The notes beneath the pieces are model-generated. The model did no database searches, had not been told where the DNA came from, and saw nothing but the letters and a program-made list of their open reading frames with translations. A DNA stretch of 13,590 nt from Thermoplasmata archaeon (lineage in GTDB: Archaea > Thermoplasmatota > Thermoplasmata > Lutacidiplasmatales > UBA184). The stretch is from assembly GCA_022750355.1 (NCBI GenBank), contig JAKIVW010000035.1, positions 1-13,590 of the forward strand, in the 5' to 3' direction. Position numbers and translations under genes: made by a program. Numbering within the stretch: the stretch's first letter is position 1; the number at the start of each line of letters is the position of its first letter. Below are positions 7,151 to 13,590 of this stretch, one piece after another.

Positions 7151-7158
7151 CAAATAAC
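7151..7158 (-). promoter_or_regulatory. Weak TATA-like element upstream of the receiver gene
   Basis: On the minus strand the bases read ttatttgg, the most A/T-rich spot in the 142-nt gap (7071-7212) between the unknown 518-aa gene and the receiver gene. A start of transcription about 25 nt downstream would fall near 7130, giving a leader of about 60 nt if translation begins at 7070. The match to an archaeal TATA box is poor. The rest of the gap shows only the hairpin described separately; I see no RNA gene in it. Confidence 0.2.
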
Positions 7159-7175
7159 CGTTGTAGGAGTTCAAA

Positions 7176-7192
7176 GGCCCTTGCGGAGGGCC
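7176..7192 (-). terminator. Possible hairpin terminator after the unknown 518-aa gene
   Basis: A perfect 6-bp stem (ggccct / agggcc) with a 5-nt loop lies 21 nt after the minus-strand stop at 7213. On the minus strand it is followed only by tttga, not a real U-tract, so termination here is uncertain. It is the only clear hairpin I found in the gap. Confidence 0.25.
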
Positions 7193-7212
7193 GCACAGTG
7201 AACGGAGCGCGT

Positions 7213-8769
7213 TCAGGGCGGAGCGGTGGCGCCGCGAGAACCCCAGTTCGCCACCCCGGCCGCCCGAAGGAGCGTGTCGAGGGCTTCGTGATACCCGGCG
7301 GCGGGCGCGTCGAGGAGCGCCTTGACCGGCCCGACCAGCGATTGGCCGAACTCCTGTTCGGTGGGGGTGAACTGCCACCCGTGCGCGGAGGCACGACCGA
7401 ACGCGATCAGGAACGCATACGCGAGTCCCCGCTCCTTCCCTTCGCGGGGAAGCGTCTGGAGAATCCCCCGCTCGGCGCCCGCTTCGCGTTGGACCCGGTA
7501 CGTTCGGGCGACCCGGTCGACCCAGGCCGCCTCCGGCGTGAGGCGTTCGTAGCGGGGGAGCGCTTCGAGGACCTCGCGCTCCTCTCCGCGTTTCTGCGCC
7601 CGCTTCAGGATCTCGGCGATCCGGCCCGGGGCGTCCCGCGCCTCCTGGAGGGCGCGTCGCGCCTCCGCGCGGTCGTCGGTGATCGCACCGACGATCTCCT
7701 CCGCATGCTGGGCCCAGAGCCGCTCGAGCGCCCGGCTCGCCGCCGGCTCGTCGACTTCGAAGTACCCCGTGGCCGGGCCGAGGACCGCCTCCAACGCCCG
7801 TCGTTCGACCGGGGTCGGGTGGAGGGCGTCCAGGAACGCGGGCAGGCGGCTGCCGTAGCAGACGCCGCCGGCGACGAACGTGGTCCGTTTCGTGGCCTCG
7901 ATCATCGGGCGGACCTCATCTCGGTATGCGTCCAGGAGCGCGGCGTCCGAGAGTTTTCCGTATTCGTAATTCCGGCGCAGCCCTTTCGGCAAACCGGGAA
8001 CGCGGGCGTGGACGCACTCCGCGCCGCCTTCGCACCGAACGTTGAGCCGGGCGTCGACCGGGAACGCTTCCGTCGGGTCGGGGCTGGCGGCGCCCTCCGA
8101 AAGGTGGGAGAGGAGATGGCGTTCCTCTTTCGCGCACCGCCGGCAGACCCGGAACGTGCGATGGGCTCCCGGCCAGTCGACCTCGAGGAACATGCGGGAC
8201 TCGCCGGCGGCGAGGTGGACACAGACGAGGCGACGCCCCGAGGGATCGGGGGTCAGCCGGTACGGGAGCTCCGAAACCTTCTCCGCGACGAACTCGGGCG
8301 GGGGTTCGGGCGACCGTCCCGTGCACCAGAGCGTCCGGCGCGTGGCGAAAAAATGGAGCCCTTTCCGCGCCCACTCGACGTACGCGAGCATCAACCGGGC
8401 GGGGTCGTCGGACTGCTGGACCGCCACCTCCGCTTCCCGACTCGCCCGGGAGAGCGCGGCGTACGAGACCTCGCCTCCGGGGAGCGGAAACGCGACGACG
8501 GTCGGGGTCGTCGGGTCGAGATAGTATCGCAACAGACCCGCATACGCCCGAGGGAGGGAATCCCCCCGTTTCGCGAGCTTTTCGAGACGGTCCGTGTCGT
8601 CGCGTTCCGCCCGGACCTCCTCCAGCTCGGCGCGCACCCGGTCGAACCGGTCGCGCGGCGCATCGCCGGACAAGCGGGGGATGAGGGAGTCGACCGACTC
8701 TCGGAGAACCCGCGCCCGGGCGACGAGGTCGTGCTCCCGAACGCCCGATGCCCGTCGTAGTCGCGCCAA
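7213..8769 (-). CDS. Uncharacterised 518-aa protein with two cysteine pairs
   Basis: I do not recognise this family. The protein is soluble-looking, with no signal peptide or membrane helix. Residues 36-70 are charged and helical, possibly a short coiled coil. The middle holds C209-X2-C212 (CRRC) and C246-X5-C252 (CEGGAEC), about 33 residues apart, which could together bind a metal. Residues 340-430 are strongly helical and charged (for example EEIVGAITDDRAEARRAL and RIAEILKRAQKR). The start is the TTG at 8769; a TATA-like element about 34 nt upstream supports it, and no ATG or GTG lies near the N-terminus in frame. GC3 bias is in keeping with a real gene through most of its length, though weaker in the first ten codons. 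It stands downstream of the guaA-subunit operon, separated by 54 nt with its own probable promoter. Confidence 0.75.
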   Translation of the reverse strand: MARLRRASGVREHDLVARARVLRESVDSLIPRLSGDAPRDRFDRVRAELEEVRAERDDTDRLEKLAKRGDSLPRAYAGLLRYYLDPTTPTVVAFPLPGGEVSYAALSRASREAEVAVQQSDDPARLMLAYVEWARKGLHFFATRRTLWCTGRSPEPPPEFVAEKVSELPYRLTPDPSGRRLVCVHLAAGESRMFLEVDWPGAHRTFRVCRRCAKEERHLLSHLSEGAASPDPTEAFPVDARLNVRCEGGAECVHARVPGLPKGLRRNYEYGKLSDAALLDAYRDEVRPMIEATKRTTFVAGGVCYGSRLPAFLDALHPTPVERRALEAVLGPATGYFEVDEPAASRALERLWAQHAEEIVGAITDDRAEARRALQEARDAPGRIAEILKRAQKRGEEREVLEALPRYERLTPEAAWVDRVARTYRVQREAGAERGILQTLPREGKERGLAYAFLIAFGRASAHGWQFTPTEQEFGQSLVGPVKALLDAPAAGYHEALDTLLRAAGVANWGSRGATAPP

Positions 8770-8797
8770 GGTTGCTCGTCCGGGGAGCGGGGGGCCC

Positions 8798-8808
8798 TAC
8801 ATAATTCC
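8798..8808 (-). promoter_or_regulatory. Putative TATA box for the unknown 518-aa gene
   Basis: The minus strand reads ggaattatgta, a clear A/T island in a GC-rich 54-nt gap between the guaA-subunit stop (8824) and the TTG at 8769. It is centred about 34 nt before that codon, predicting a leader of under 10 nt. This supports independent transcription of the unknown gene. Confidence 0.4.
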
Positions 8809-8823
8809 AAGCGGGTCCCGGGG

Positions 8824-9387
8824 CTACCGGTGGACCTGCGCCAGGAAGTGGCGGAAGATGTCGCGTCCCCCGTCCGTGTGCTCGACCTCGGGGTGGAACT
8901 GGACGCCCCAGATGAGGCGCGTCGGGTGGGCCATCGCCTGGACCGGGCAGGAGTGCGAGTGGGCCAGCGTCGCCCAGCCCGGCGGCGGGGTCATGACGTG
9001 GTCGTTGTGGTTCGCCCACGCGCGCAGGTGGTCCGGAAGTCCCTCGAACAGGGGGTGGTCGGGTCGGTCGACCGTAACGTCGACCGCGCCGAATTCGGGG
9101 TCGCCGCGGACGACGCGCCCGCCGAAGTGTCGACCCAGGAACTGGTGCCCGACGCAGATCCCGAGCACCGGAACGTCGAGGCGGTCGATCCAGCTTTCGA
9201 CGGCGCCGAGGGTCGAATCCGTCCCCTCCAGGCTCAACGCCCCTCCGGAGAGGACGACCGCGTCCGCGTCGAGGTCGGCGGCCGGTGTGGTGTTCGGCAG
9301 GATCGTCGTCTCGGCCCCCAAATCCCGCAAGACCCGCCACTCCCGGTGGGTCCATTGGCCGCCGTTGTCGATGACGCGGACCTTCAC
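8824..9387 (-). CDS. guaAA: GMP synthase, glutamine amidotransferase subunit (GuaA-A type)
   Basis: This 187-residue class I glutaminase supplies ammonia to the separate ATP-pyrophosphatase subunit that converts XMP to GMP; archaea commonly split GMP synthase this way. It opens with VRVIDNGGQW. The oxyanion region SGGALSLEG is at 47-55. The nucleophile elbow GICVGHQ holds Cys78, and GVQFHPEVEHT holds His165 and Glu167, so the catalytic triad is complete. Length matches archaeal stand-alone subunits (about 185-190). The GTG start at 9387 overlaps the TGA of the preceding gene (GTGA), so it is translationally coupled as the last gene of a four-gene operon. The partner synthetase subunit is not in the window. 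Another class I glutaminase role is possible but less likely given the close fit. Confidence 0.92.
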   Translation of the reverse strand: MKVRVIDNGGQWTHREWRVLRDLGAETTILPNTTPAADLDADAVVLSGGALSLEGTDSTLGAVESWIDRLDVPVLGICVGHQFLGRHFGGRVVRGDPEFGAVDVTVDRPDHPLFEGLPDHLRAWANHNDHVMTPPPGWATLAHSHSCPVQAMAHPTRLIWGVQFHPEVEHTDGGRDIFRHFLAQVHR

Positions 9388-9740
9388 GGACGCTCCGGGG
9401 CCGGGGGGTCGGGCTCGGGGTCCTCGGCCGAGTTCGACTGCAGGCGCTGGACGGCTGCGGTGAGCTCGCGCATCTCGGAGCGCATCTGGAGCATCTCCTC
9501 CTCGAACGGCGTGAACCCGGACGGACTCAGGATGCGAGCGGAGGCGTAGATACCGATGAACACGGCCCCGACGAGCGCGAGGATGGTCGTGAACACGAGC
9601 GCGAAGACGAAGGCGAGCGGGTCACCGATCGCGGATTGGATCGGGAGGGTGAACAGGTGGGTGATCTCGGCGAGCTCCACGACGAGGAGGGCGGCGATCA
9701 GCACGCCCCAGCCGATGAGGATGACCCGGGAGGGCCTCAT
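9384..9740 (-). CDS. Small two-helix membrane protein with coiled-coil tail
   Basis: I do not recognise this 118-residue protein. It has two membrane helices (about 6-22 and 42-67) joined by a loop of about 20 residues. A charged helix with coiled-coil character follows (FEEEMLQMRSEMRELTAAVQ, about 80-99), then an acidic proline-rich tail (EDPEPDPPAPERP). Both termini are probably cytosolic. The start is the ATG at 9740, overlapping the stop of the upstream gene (ATGA); the longer open frame to 10082 lies on top of the neighbouring gene. Its own stop overlaps the guaA-subunit start. The layout suggests a small scaffold or assembly partner for the upstream membrane-anchored protein, which is an inference from coupling only. 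Confidence 0.75.
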   Translation of the reverse strand: MRPSRVILIGWGVLIAALLVVELAEITHLFTLPIQSAIGDPLAFVFALVFTTILALVGAVFIGIYASARILSPSGFTPFEEEMLQMRSEMRELTAAVQRLQSNSAEDPEPDPPAPERP

Positions 9741-10315
9741 CGGTTGTTCCCCACGTCGGCGAGCAGGATCTCCCCGTCCACCGGGAGACCGGAGATGGGA
9801 GCGGTGTTGACCCCGGAGCCCAGGCTGGTCCCCGAAGTGCCCGTCACCGAAAGGAGCGAGAGGGTGGAGGAGCCGGCCGGCGTGCCAACGTAGAACGCGA
9901 AAATCCCCTCGTAGTACGCCTGACTCCCCGCAGACACGTAGAGCATCGTGATGTTGACCACGATCGGGTTCGAGCTCGAGTTGAACTGGAAGGCGATCAG
10001 GTTGGACTGGTCCGTGACCCGCGTCCAGTGGAGGGGAGGGCTCGGAAAGCCCCCCGTCCATGGGAATCCACTGGCGGACCACACGGTGATCTCCGAATAC
10101 CGTACGGTCGAACCGAGCGCGTGGAGGTAGAACGTCGTTACGTTCGACGGCGGGACGTGGTCGACGATCAGTTCGGCCTGGGTGAAGATCGTACCGGCGG
10201 CCGGGGGTCCGTTCGGGGCGAGCACGGGAGTGAGAAGGATCAGAAGGACGAGGAGGACCGCAGTGGCGACGAGCGGGGCGGGCAAGTAGTGCTGGAACCG
10301 CTCCCGCCGGTTCAT
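9737..10315 (-). CDS. Membrane-anchored extracytoplasmic protein, unknown function
   Basis: I do not recognise this 192-residue protein. A basic N-terminus (MNRRERF) is followed by one long hydrophobic helix (about 14-34), which acts as a signal anchor or uncleaved signal. The rest is rich in Ser, Thr, Val and Tyr and looks like an external beta domain. It has three N-X-S/T sequons (Asn58, Asn112, Asn121) and no cysteine. The start is the ATG at 10315, which overlaps the ubiX stop (ATGA). Its stop in turn overlaps the next gene's ATG at 9740, so it is coupled on both sides. The in-frame extension upstream to 10741 runs antisense-like through ubiX and is not coding. Confidence 0.75.
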   Translation of the reverse strand: MNRRERFQHYLPAPLVATAVLLVLLILLTPVLAPNGPPAAGTIFTQAELIVDHVPPSNVTTFYLHALGSTVRYSEITVWSASGFPWTGGFPSPPLHWTRVTDQSNLIAFQFNSSSNPIVVNITMLYVSAGSQAYYEGIFAFYVGTPAGSSTLSLLSVTGTSGTSLGSGVNTAPISGLPVDGEILLADVGNNR

Positions 10316-10887
10316 GGGTCCTCCGACTTCCATCCCCGATACAGCTCGTGGGGGACGCCGAGCTGGTCGAGGACCTTGCCCGCGAGGTAGGACGTGAGGT
10401 CGTCGACCGACTTGGGGTGCAGGTAGTACGGTGGGGCGGCGTCGAGCACCACGACCCCGAGTTCGCTCAACGCGGTGAGGTGCCGGAGGAGGACGGTGGG
10501 GAGGGGGGTTTCCCGCGGGACCACGATGAGCTTGCGTCGCTCCTTGAGGTGGACCTGGGCGGCGCGCGTGAGGAGGGTGTCGGCGAACCCGAGCGCGATC
10601 CGGGCGGCGGTGTTCCCGGAGCAGGGGACGACAACCATTCCTCGGGACGGGCGGGAGCCGCTGGCGATCGGAGCCCCGACGTCCGTGTCGGCGTAGGTCA
10701 CGGTCGCATAGGCCGCGAGCGCGTCCGGAGTGAGACCGCACTCCTCTCGGAGGACGGCGACGGCCCCGTTCGAGACGACGAGCGCGACGGGGGCATGCGC
10801 GGCGTGGAGGCCCTGGAGGACCCGGAGGGCGATCGGTGCGCCGCTGGCGCCCGAGACCCCCACGACGATCGGTGCTTCATCTCCCAA
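10312..10887 (-). CDS. ubiX: UbiX-type flavin prenyltransferase
   Basis: This 191-residue enzyme joins a dimethylallyl group to FMN to make prenylated FMN, the cofactor of UbiD-family decarboxylases. Family features seen are VGVSGASGAP (9-18, FMN-binding loop), PCSGNTAARIALGFADTLLTR (88-108 region), LKERRKL with Lys115, VPRETP with Arg125 and Glu126 (catalytic pair), and APPYYLHP (151-158), matching the PAFY segment. The start is a TTG at 10887, because this keeps the first strand and no ATG or GTG lies upstream in frame. It leads a four-gene operon through a 4-nt overlap with the next gene. No UbiD is visible. Archaea using the UbiD-dependent mevalonate route need this enzyme, which may explain its place opposite the thiolase gene. 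Confidence 0.93.
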   Translation of the reverse strand: MGDEAPIVVGVSGASGAPIALRVLQGLHAAHAPVALVVSNGAVAVLREECGLTPDALAAYATVTYADTDVGAPIASGSRPSRGMVVVPCSGNTAARIALGFADTLLTRAAQVHLKERRKLIVVPRETPLPTVLLRHLTALSELGVVVLDAAPPYYLHPKSVDDLTSYLAGKVLDQLGVPHELYRGWKSEDP

Positions 10888-10897
10888 GGGTGCCCCG

Positions 10898-10930
10898 GAG
10901 TTAAGAGGCTCGAGGGACTCCGTTGATAAG
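10898..10930. promoter_or_regulatory. Divergent promoter region between ubiX and the thiolase gene
   Basis: This 64-nt gap (10888-10951) must serve both directions. Two weak A/T patches are placed suitably. On the plus strand gagttaagag (10898-10907) is about 50 nt before the thiolase GTG, leaving a leader of about 23 nt that includes ggtggga (10941-10947) as a Shine-Dalgarno. On the minus strand cttatcaacg (10930-10921) is about 39 nt before the ubiX TTG, giving a leader of about 13 nt. The two elements are only about 23 nt apart, so initiation complexes would compete. Both matches are modest. Confidence 0.3.
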
Positions 10931-10951
10931 ACGGTTCGCGGGTGGGACGAA

Positions 10952-12115
10952 GTGGCACATCGAGCGGCGATCGTGGGCGCCGGTCACACCCGGTTCGGCG
11001 TATTGGACGACGGTCCGCGCGCGTTGCTACGGTCCGCGGTGGACGGAGCGTTCGCGAGTGTCGACAAGGGGGCGGAGCGCTCCCAGGTAGGGGAGTCGTT
11101 CCTCGCTTCGCTCGGGTTCGGGGGGTGGCAGATCGGGAACTCCTCCGCCGTCCTTTCCGAAGAATCTGGGATCACCGGGGCGCCGAGCTCCCGGGTTGAG
11201 AACGCCTGCGCTTCGGGCGGGTACGCGCTTCGCTCCGGCGTGTTTGCGGTGGAACAGGGAGGGAGCCCGCTCGTCCTCGTCGCCGGCCTCGAGAAAATGA
11301 CCGACGTCACGAACGCCCGACGCCGATACTGGCTCGGCGTCTCGGGGGATACCGAGTGGGAACGCGCGGCCGGCCTGACCTTCGCCGGCGTCTACGGCCT
11401 CATCGCGGCGGAGTATCTCCACCGATACCCCGGCGCCCGCGATGCCCTCGCCGAGGTCGCCGTGAAGAATCACGAGAACGGCACGCGAAACCCGAACGCC
11501 CACTTCCAAAAGCGGGTGAGTCGCGAAGAGGTCCTCCGCGCGCCCCGCGTGGCCGACCCTCTGGGATTGTACGATTGCTGTCCCGTCAGCGACGGAGCGG
11601 CCGCCCTCCTCTTGGCGCCCGCGGACCAAGCCCATCAGTACACGGACACGCCGGTGTTCGTGGACGGACTTGGGGCAGGTTCGGACCGCCTCGCCGTCCA
11701 GGAGCGGCCGGAGTTGACCCGGTTCAGCGCGAGCCGACGGGCCGGTGACGAGGCGCTCCGGGACGCGGGCATCGATCGTTCTCGGCTGAACTTCCTGGAG
11801 GTCCACGACTGCTTCACGATCGCCGAGCTGCTCGCCCTCGAGGACCTCGGTTTCGCCGACCCGGGCGGCGCGGTCGACCTGACGCTGTCGGGGGCCACCC
11901 GACCGACCGGACGCCTTCCGGTCAACCCCGACGGTGGCCTCAAATCGAAGGGCCATCCGATCGGGGCGACCGGGGTCAGTCAAGTCTACGAGATCTTCCT
12001 CCAGCTGCGGGCCGCGGCCGGTACGCGCCAGGTGCCGGGCGCCGAAGCGGCCCTGGCGCACAACGTCGGCGGAGCGGGTGCGACCGCGGCGGTATCCGTA
12101 TTCTCTCGAGGATAG
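10952..12115 (+). CDS. SCP2-type thiolase, probable acetyl-CoA acetyltransferase
   Basis: This 387-residue thiolase of the archaeal SCP2-like group is expected to condense two acetyl-CoA to acetoacetyl-CoA, the first step of the mevalonate pathway. The nucleophile is Cys86 in VENACASGG, His285 lies in EVHDCFT, and His335 lies in SKGHPIGATG. The C-terminus has AHNVGGAGATA where classical thiolases have a second cysteine motif; this is the normal pattern for the SCP2 group. The start is the GTG at 10952, 4 nt after ggtggga and directly before the first strand (AAIVGAGHTRFG). It is followed 1 nt later by the DUF35 fusion gene, the usual partner of these thiolases. A non-mevalonate acyl transfer, as in the related PhlC proteins, remains possible. 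Confidence 0.9.
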   Translation: MAHRAAIVGAGHTRFGVLDDGPRALLRSAVDGAFASVDKGAERSQVGESFLASLGFGGWQIGNSSAVLSEESGITGAPSSRVENACASGGYALRSGVFAVEQGGSPLVLVAGLEKMTDVTNARRRYWLGVSGDTEWERAAGLTFAGVYGLIAAEYLHRYPGARDALAEVAVKNHENGTRNPNAHFQKRVSREEVLRAPRVADPLGLYDCCPVSDGAAALLLAPADQAHQYTDTPVFVDGLGAGSDRLAVQERPELTRFSASRRAGDEALRDAGIDRSRLNFLEVHDCFTIAELLALEDLGFADPGGAVDLTLSGATRPTGRLPVNPDGGLKSKGHPIGATGVSQVYEIFLQLRAAAGTRQVPGAEAALAHNVGGAGATAAVSVFSRG

Positions 12116-12116
12116 G

Positions 12117-13100
12117 ATGTCGACCGGATTCGAGGGGGGGGCGGTCTACACGCCACGGTTCCGGGTGGGAGGGAAACCGGCGGCGGCTCCGGACGAGGAC
12201 ACTTTCACGATGGCGGTGGAGGCGGTCGAGACGTTCGCGGCCGGCGAGGTCCCATCCGAGACGGCCCGCGTCGAGTTGGTCGGCGAATTCGCTGCGGTCG
12301 CCGACTGGGGGCTGTCCGCCTACCTCGGGAAACCGGTCGAACTTGGGCGCCACGCCGGTAGCGCCGTCGGCTTTGCGGCCGCGCTCCGCGCGGTGGAGTC
12401 CGCGCCCAACGAGCCTTCGACCCTTCTGATCGCGGCCGAGCGGGCGGGACCGTTGGGGGGCCAAGCCGCGGTGCTTCGATTTGGCCCCCACCGCGCTCCT
12501 CGCGCTCCCGAATGGAGTCAACCCACTGACCACGATAGCGCGGCCTCGCTCGCCCGGGCCGGCCTCGCGTCGATCGGCCTCGCTCCGGCACTCCCAACGG
12601 GAGCCTCTCCAACCCCACCCTGGACCCCCGAAACCGCCGCTGCGTTCGACGCCGTCGGTAGCCTCCAGGTTTCCGAGGGCGCCTATGTGCCCCGACCCCG
12701 GTACCTGGAGAATCTCCCCAGTCGGTGGCGATTGGAAGGGGACCGATGCGGCCGATGCGACCGCGTGACCTTCCCCCGGCGCGCCCGCTGCCGGTTCTGC
12801 GGACTTTCCGACCGTCTCTCCACCATGACCCTGCCCCGCGATGGGGCTCGGGTCATCGCGGCGACGGCGATCGGGAAAGGCGGACAGCCGACGGAATTCG
12901 ACCCCCAAGTGGGCGCGCTCGGAGGCTATGGGGTCGTCCTCGCCGAGTTCGACGCGGGAGTCCGTTTGACCCTTCAAGTGACCGACGCCGCCCCCGGTGA
13001 GGTCAAGATCGGGGACCGGGTCGGAACTCGGCTGCGTCGCCTGTACCCGATGGAAGGGGAGTGGCGCTACGGCCGGAAGGCGGTCCCGCTCCCGGAGTAA
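12117..13100 (+). CDS. Pseudo-HMG-CoA-synthase domain fused to DUF35 zinc ribbon/OB fold
   Basis: This 327-residue protein has two parts. The C-terminal part is a standard DUF35: a leading helix (PRYLENLPSRWRLEG, 194-208), a zinc ribbon C211-X2-C214 and C225-X2-C228, then an OB fold (about 238-325). Such proteins bridge thiolase and HMG-CoA synthase in archaea. The N-terminal part (1 to about 125) resembles the start of archaeal HMG-CoA synthase: AVYTPRFRV matches its VYIPKYRI and PDEDTFTMAVEA its PDEDTATIAVEA. VELGRHAGSAVGFAAAL aligns with the nucleophile segment (EFACKAGTA), but the cysteine is Arg78. About 20 residues are missing near the start, and the entire second half with the catalytic His is absent. 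Residues 126-180 form a proline-rich linker. It is probably catalytically dead and structural. ATG at 12117, after gagg. Confidence 0.85.
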   Translation: MSTGFEGGAVYTPRFRVGGKPAAAPDEDTFTMAVEAVETFAAGEVPSETARVELVGEFAAVADWGLSAYLGKPVELGRHAGSAVGFAAALRAVESAPNEPSTLLIAAERAGPLGGQAAVLRFGPHRAPRAPEWSQPTDHDSAASLARAGLASIGLAPALPTGASPTPPWTPETAAAFDAVGSLQVSEGAYVPRPRYLENLPSRWRLEGDRCGRCDRVTFPRRARCRFCGLSDRLSTMTLPRDGARVIAATAIGKGGQPTEFDPQVGALGGYGVVLAEFDAGVRLTLQVTDAAPGEVKIGDRVGTRLRRLYPMEGEWRYGRKAVPLPE

Positions 13101-13107
13101 CCGGCGA

Positions 13108-13590
13108 CTAACCCTTCTTCGGCGCCACCTCGGGCTTGGGAGCTTCCCAGGGCACGCCAAGCCAGTGTTCGTAGACCTTCCGGGCGAGCTCGCTCGCCGG
13201 TTCGGCGGGCGCGAATCGGTACTTGAGGGGGGGCCCCTTGCCCGTCGTGACGGCCAGATGCCGAAGGTACCCGCGTCGGAAGACGGCGAGATCGACCGGC
13301 GTCCCGGGGGGGTACGACTCGAGCTCCTTCTCGAACTTCGGGAAGACGGCCTTGTTGCCGTTGACCGCGACGATCTCGTCCCCCGGACTGAGGCCGCCCC
13401 GGTGGCCGGGCGTGTCGAGCAAGACGTGGGTCACGCGGACGAATCCCCCTGCGTCCTCGAACCGGATCCCGAGATAGCCGGGCTCGGCCGACTCGTCGTC
13501 CGGAGGTTTGGGTCGCGGTCCGAAGGTGAGTCCCGCGTACCGTGCGAATCGCTCGATGTCGAGTTCGACCGTTCCGCGAACGTACCGGTC
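13108..13590 (-). CDS. M61-type aminopeptidase, C-terminal region with PDZ domain (partial)
   Basis: These are the last 160 residues of a gene that begins beyond the window on the minus strand; the frame stays open to 13590. It begins with DRYVRGTVELDIERFARYAGL, like the end of the M61 catalytic region. A PDZ domain follows: the carboxylate-binding strand YLGIRF (39-44), then VTHVLLDTPGHRGGLSPGDE (53-72) and IVAVNG. The C-terminus has VDLAVFRRGYLRHLAV and KVYEHWLG, the usual M61 ending, then a lysine-rich tail. M61 enzymes (glycyl aminopeptidase type) are zinc peptidases with an HExxH site, which would lie outside this window, so activity cannot be judged. It converges on the DUF35 gene with 7 nt between the stop codons. 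A PDZ-bearing serine protease is a weaker alternative. Confidence 0.78.
   Translation of the reverse strand, partial: DRYVRGTVELDIERFARYAGLTFGPRPKPPDDESAEPGYLGIRFEDAGGFVRVTHVLLDTPGHRGGLSPGDEIVAVNGNKAVFPKFEKELESYPPGTPVDLAVFRRGYLRHLAVTTGKGPPLKYRFAPAEPASELARKVYEHWLGVPWEAPKPEVAPKKG

Noticed and set aside
7128..7212. Possible small RNA or tRNA remnant in the gap (gttcaaa resembles a T-loop)
   Set aside because: No matching stems or cloverleaf can be drawn around it; only one 6-bp hairpin is present.
7198..8760. A 520-codon plus-strand frame opposite the unknown 518-aa gene
   Set aside because: Because the 518-aa protein is itself unrecognised I compared both. The minus-strand product has ordinary amino-acid balance, ordered cysteine pairs and a TATA element, while the plus product is an Arg/Gly/Glu/Pro-rich shadow.
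9741..10082. Upstream extension of the two-helix membrane protein to 10082
   Set aside because: It overlaps the surface-protein gene in another frame; the ATGA overlap at 9737-9740 gives a natural start.
1..13590. CRISPR arrays, insertion sequences, direct repeats or att sites
   Set aside because: I saw no spaced repeats, transposase-like proteins or terminal inverted repeats; the gene content is ordinary chromosomal.

Overview
The window reads as a piece of a high-GC archaeal chromosome, most likely a Thermoplasmatota-type euryarchaeon (lineage inferred; no rRNA or tRNA is present). The archaeal signs are a Hef-type helicase, a diphthine synthase, a stand-alone GMP synthase glutaminase subunit, an SCP2-type thiolase paired with a DUF35 zinc-ribbon/OB protein, and frequent GTG/TTG starts. 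By eye the sequence is about two-thirds G+C with strong GC3 bias. That bias produces long antisense shadow ORFs, which I left out.

Layout. (1) 1-309, plus: the 3' end of a Hef/FANCM-family helicase. (2) 391-5911, plus: a compact potassium-uptake operon, kdpF-kdpA-kdpB-kdpC, plus a tandem universal-stress protein resembling the kdpQ gene of haloarchaeal kdpFABCQ operons. kdpF is only 37 codons and easily missed. No kdpD/kdpE is present. (3) 5923-6708, plus: diphthine synthase (dph5), 11 nt after the stress protein. (4) 6705-8769, minus: a degenerate single-domain response regulator, whose stop codon overlaps the dph5 stop in a shared CTAG, and a 518-aa protein I do not recognise. (5) 8824-10887, minus: four genes joined by 4-nt start/stop overlaps, in transcription order ubiX, a membrane-anchored surface protein, a two-helix membrane protein with a coiled-coil tail, and the GMP synthase amidotransferase subunit. 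(6) 10952-13100, plus: an SCP2-type acetyl-CoA acetyltransferase followed 1 nt later by a fusion of a shrunken, apparently inactive HMG-CoA-synthase-like domain with a DUF35 zinc ribbon/OB fold. (7) 13108-13590, minus: the C-terminal part of an M61-type aminopeptidase with a PDZ domain, running off the window.

How the genes fit together. KdpFABC forms the high-affinity K+ pump and the stress protein may modulate it. The thiolase/DUF35 pair is the kind of module that makes and channels acetoacetyl-CoA to HMG-CoA synthase in the archaeal mevalonate pathway. The divergent ubiX makes prenylated FMN, the cofactor of UbiD-type decarboxylases, including the one in the modified archaeal mevalonate route. 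The most unusual items are the pseudo-HMG-CoA-synthase/DUF35 fusion, the extended and sequon-rich KdpC, the altered KdpA filter motifs, and the two membrane proteins locked between ubiX and the GMP synthase subunit.
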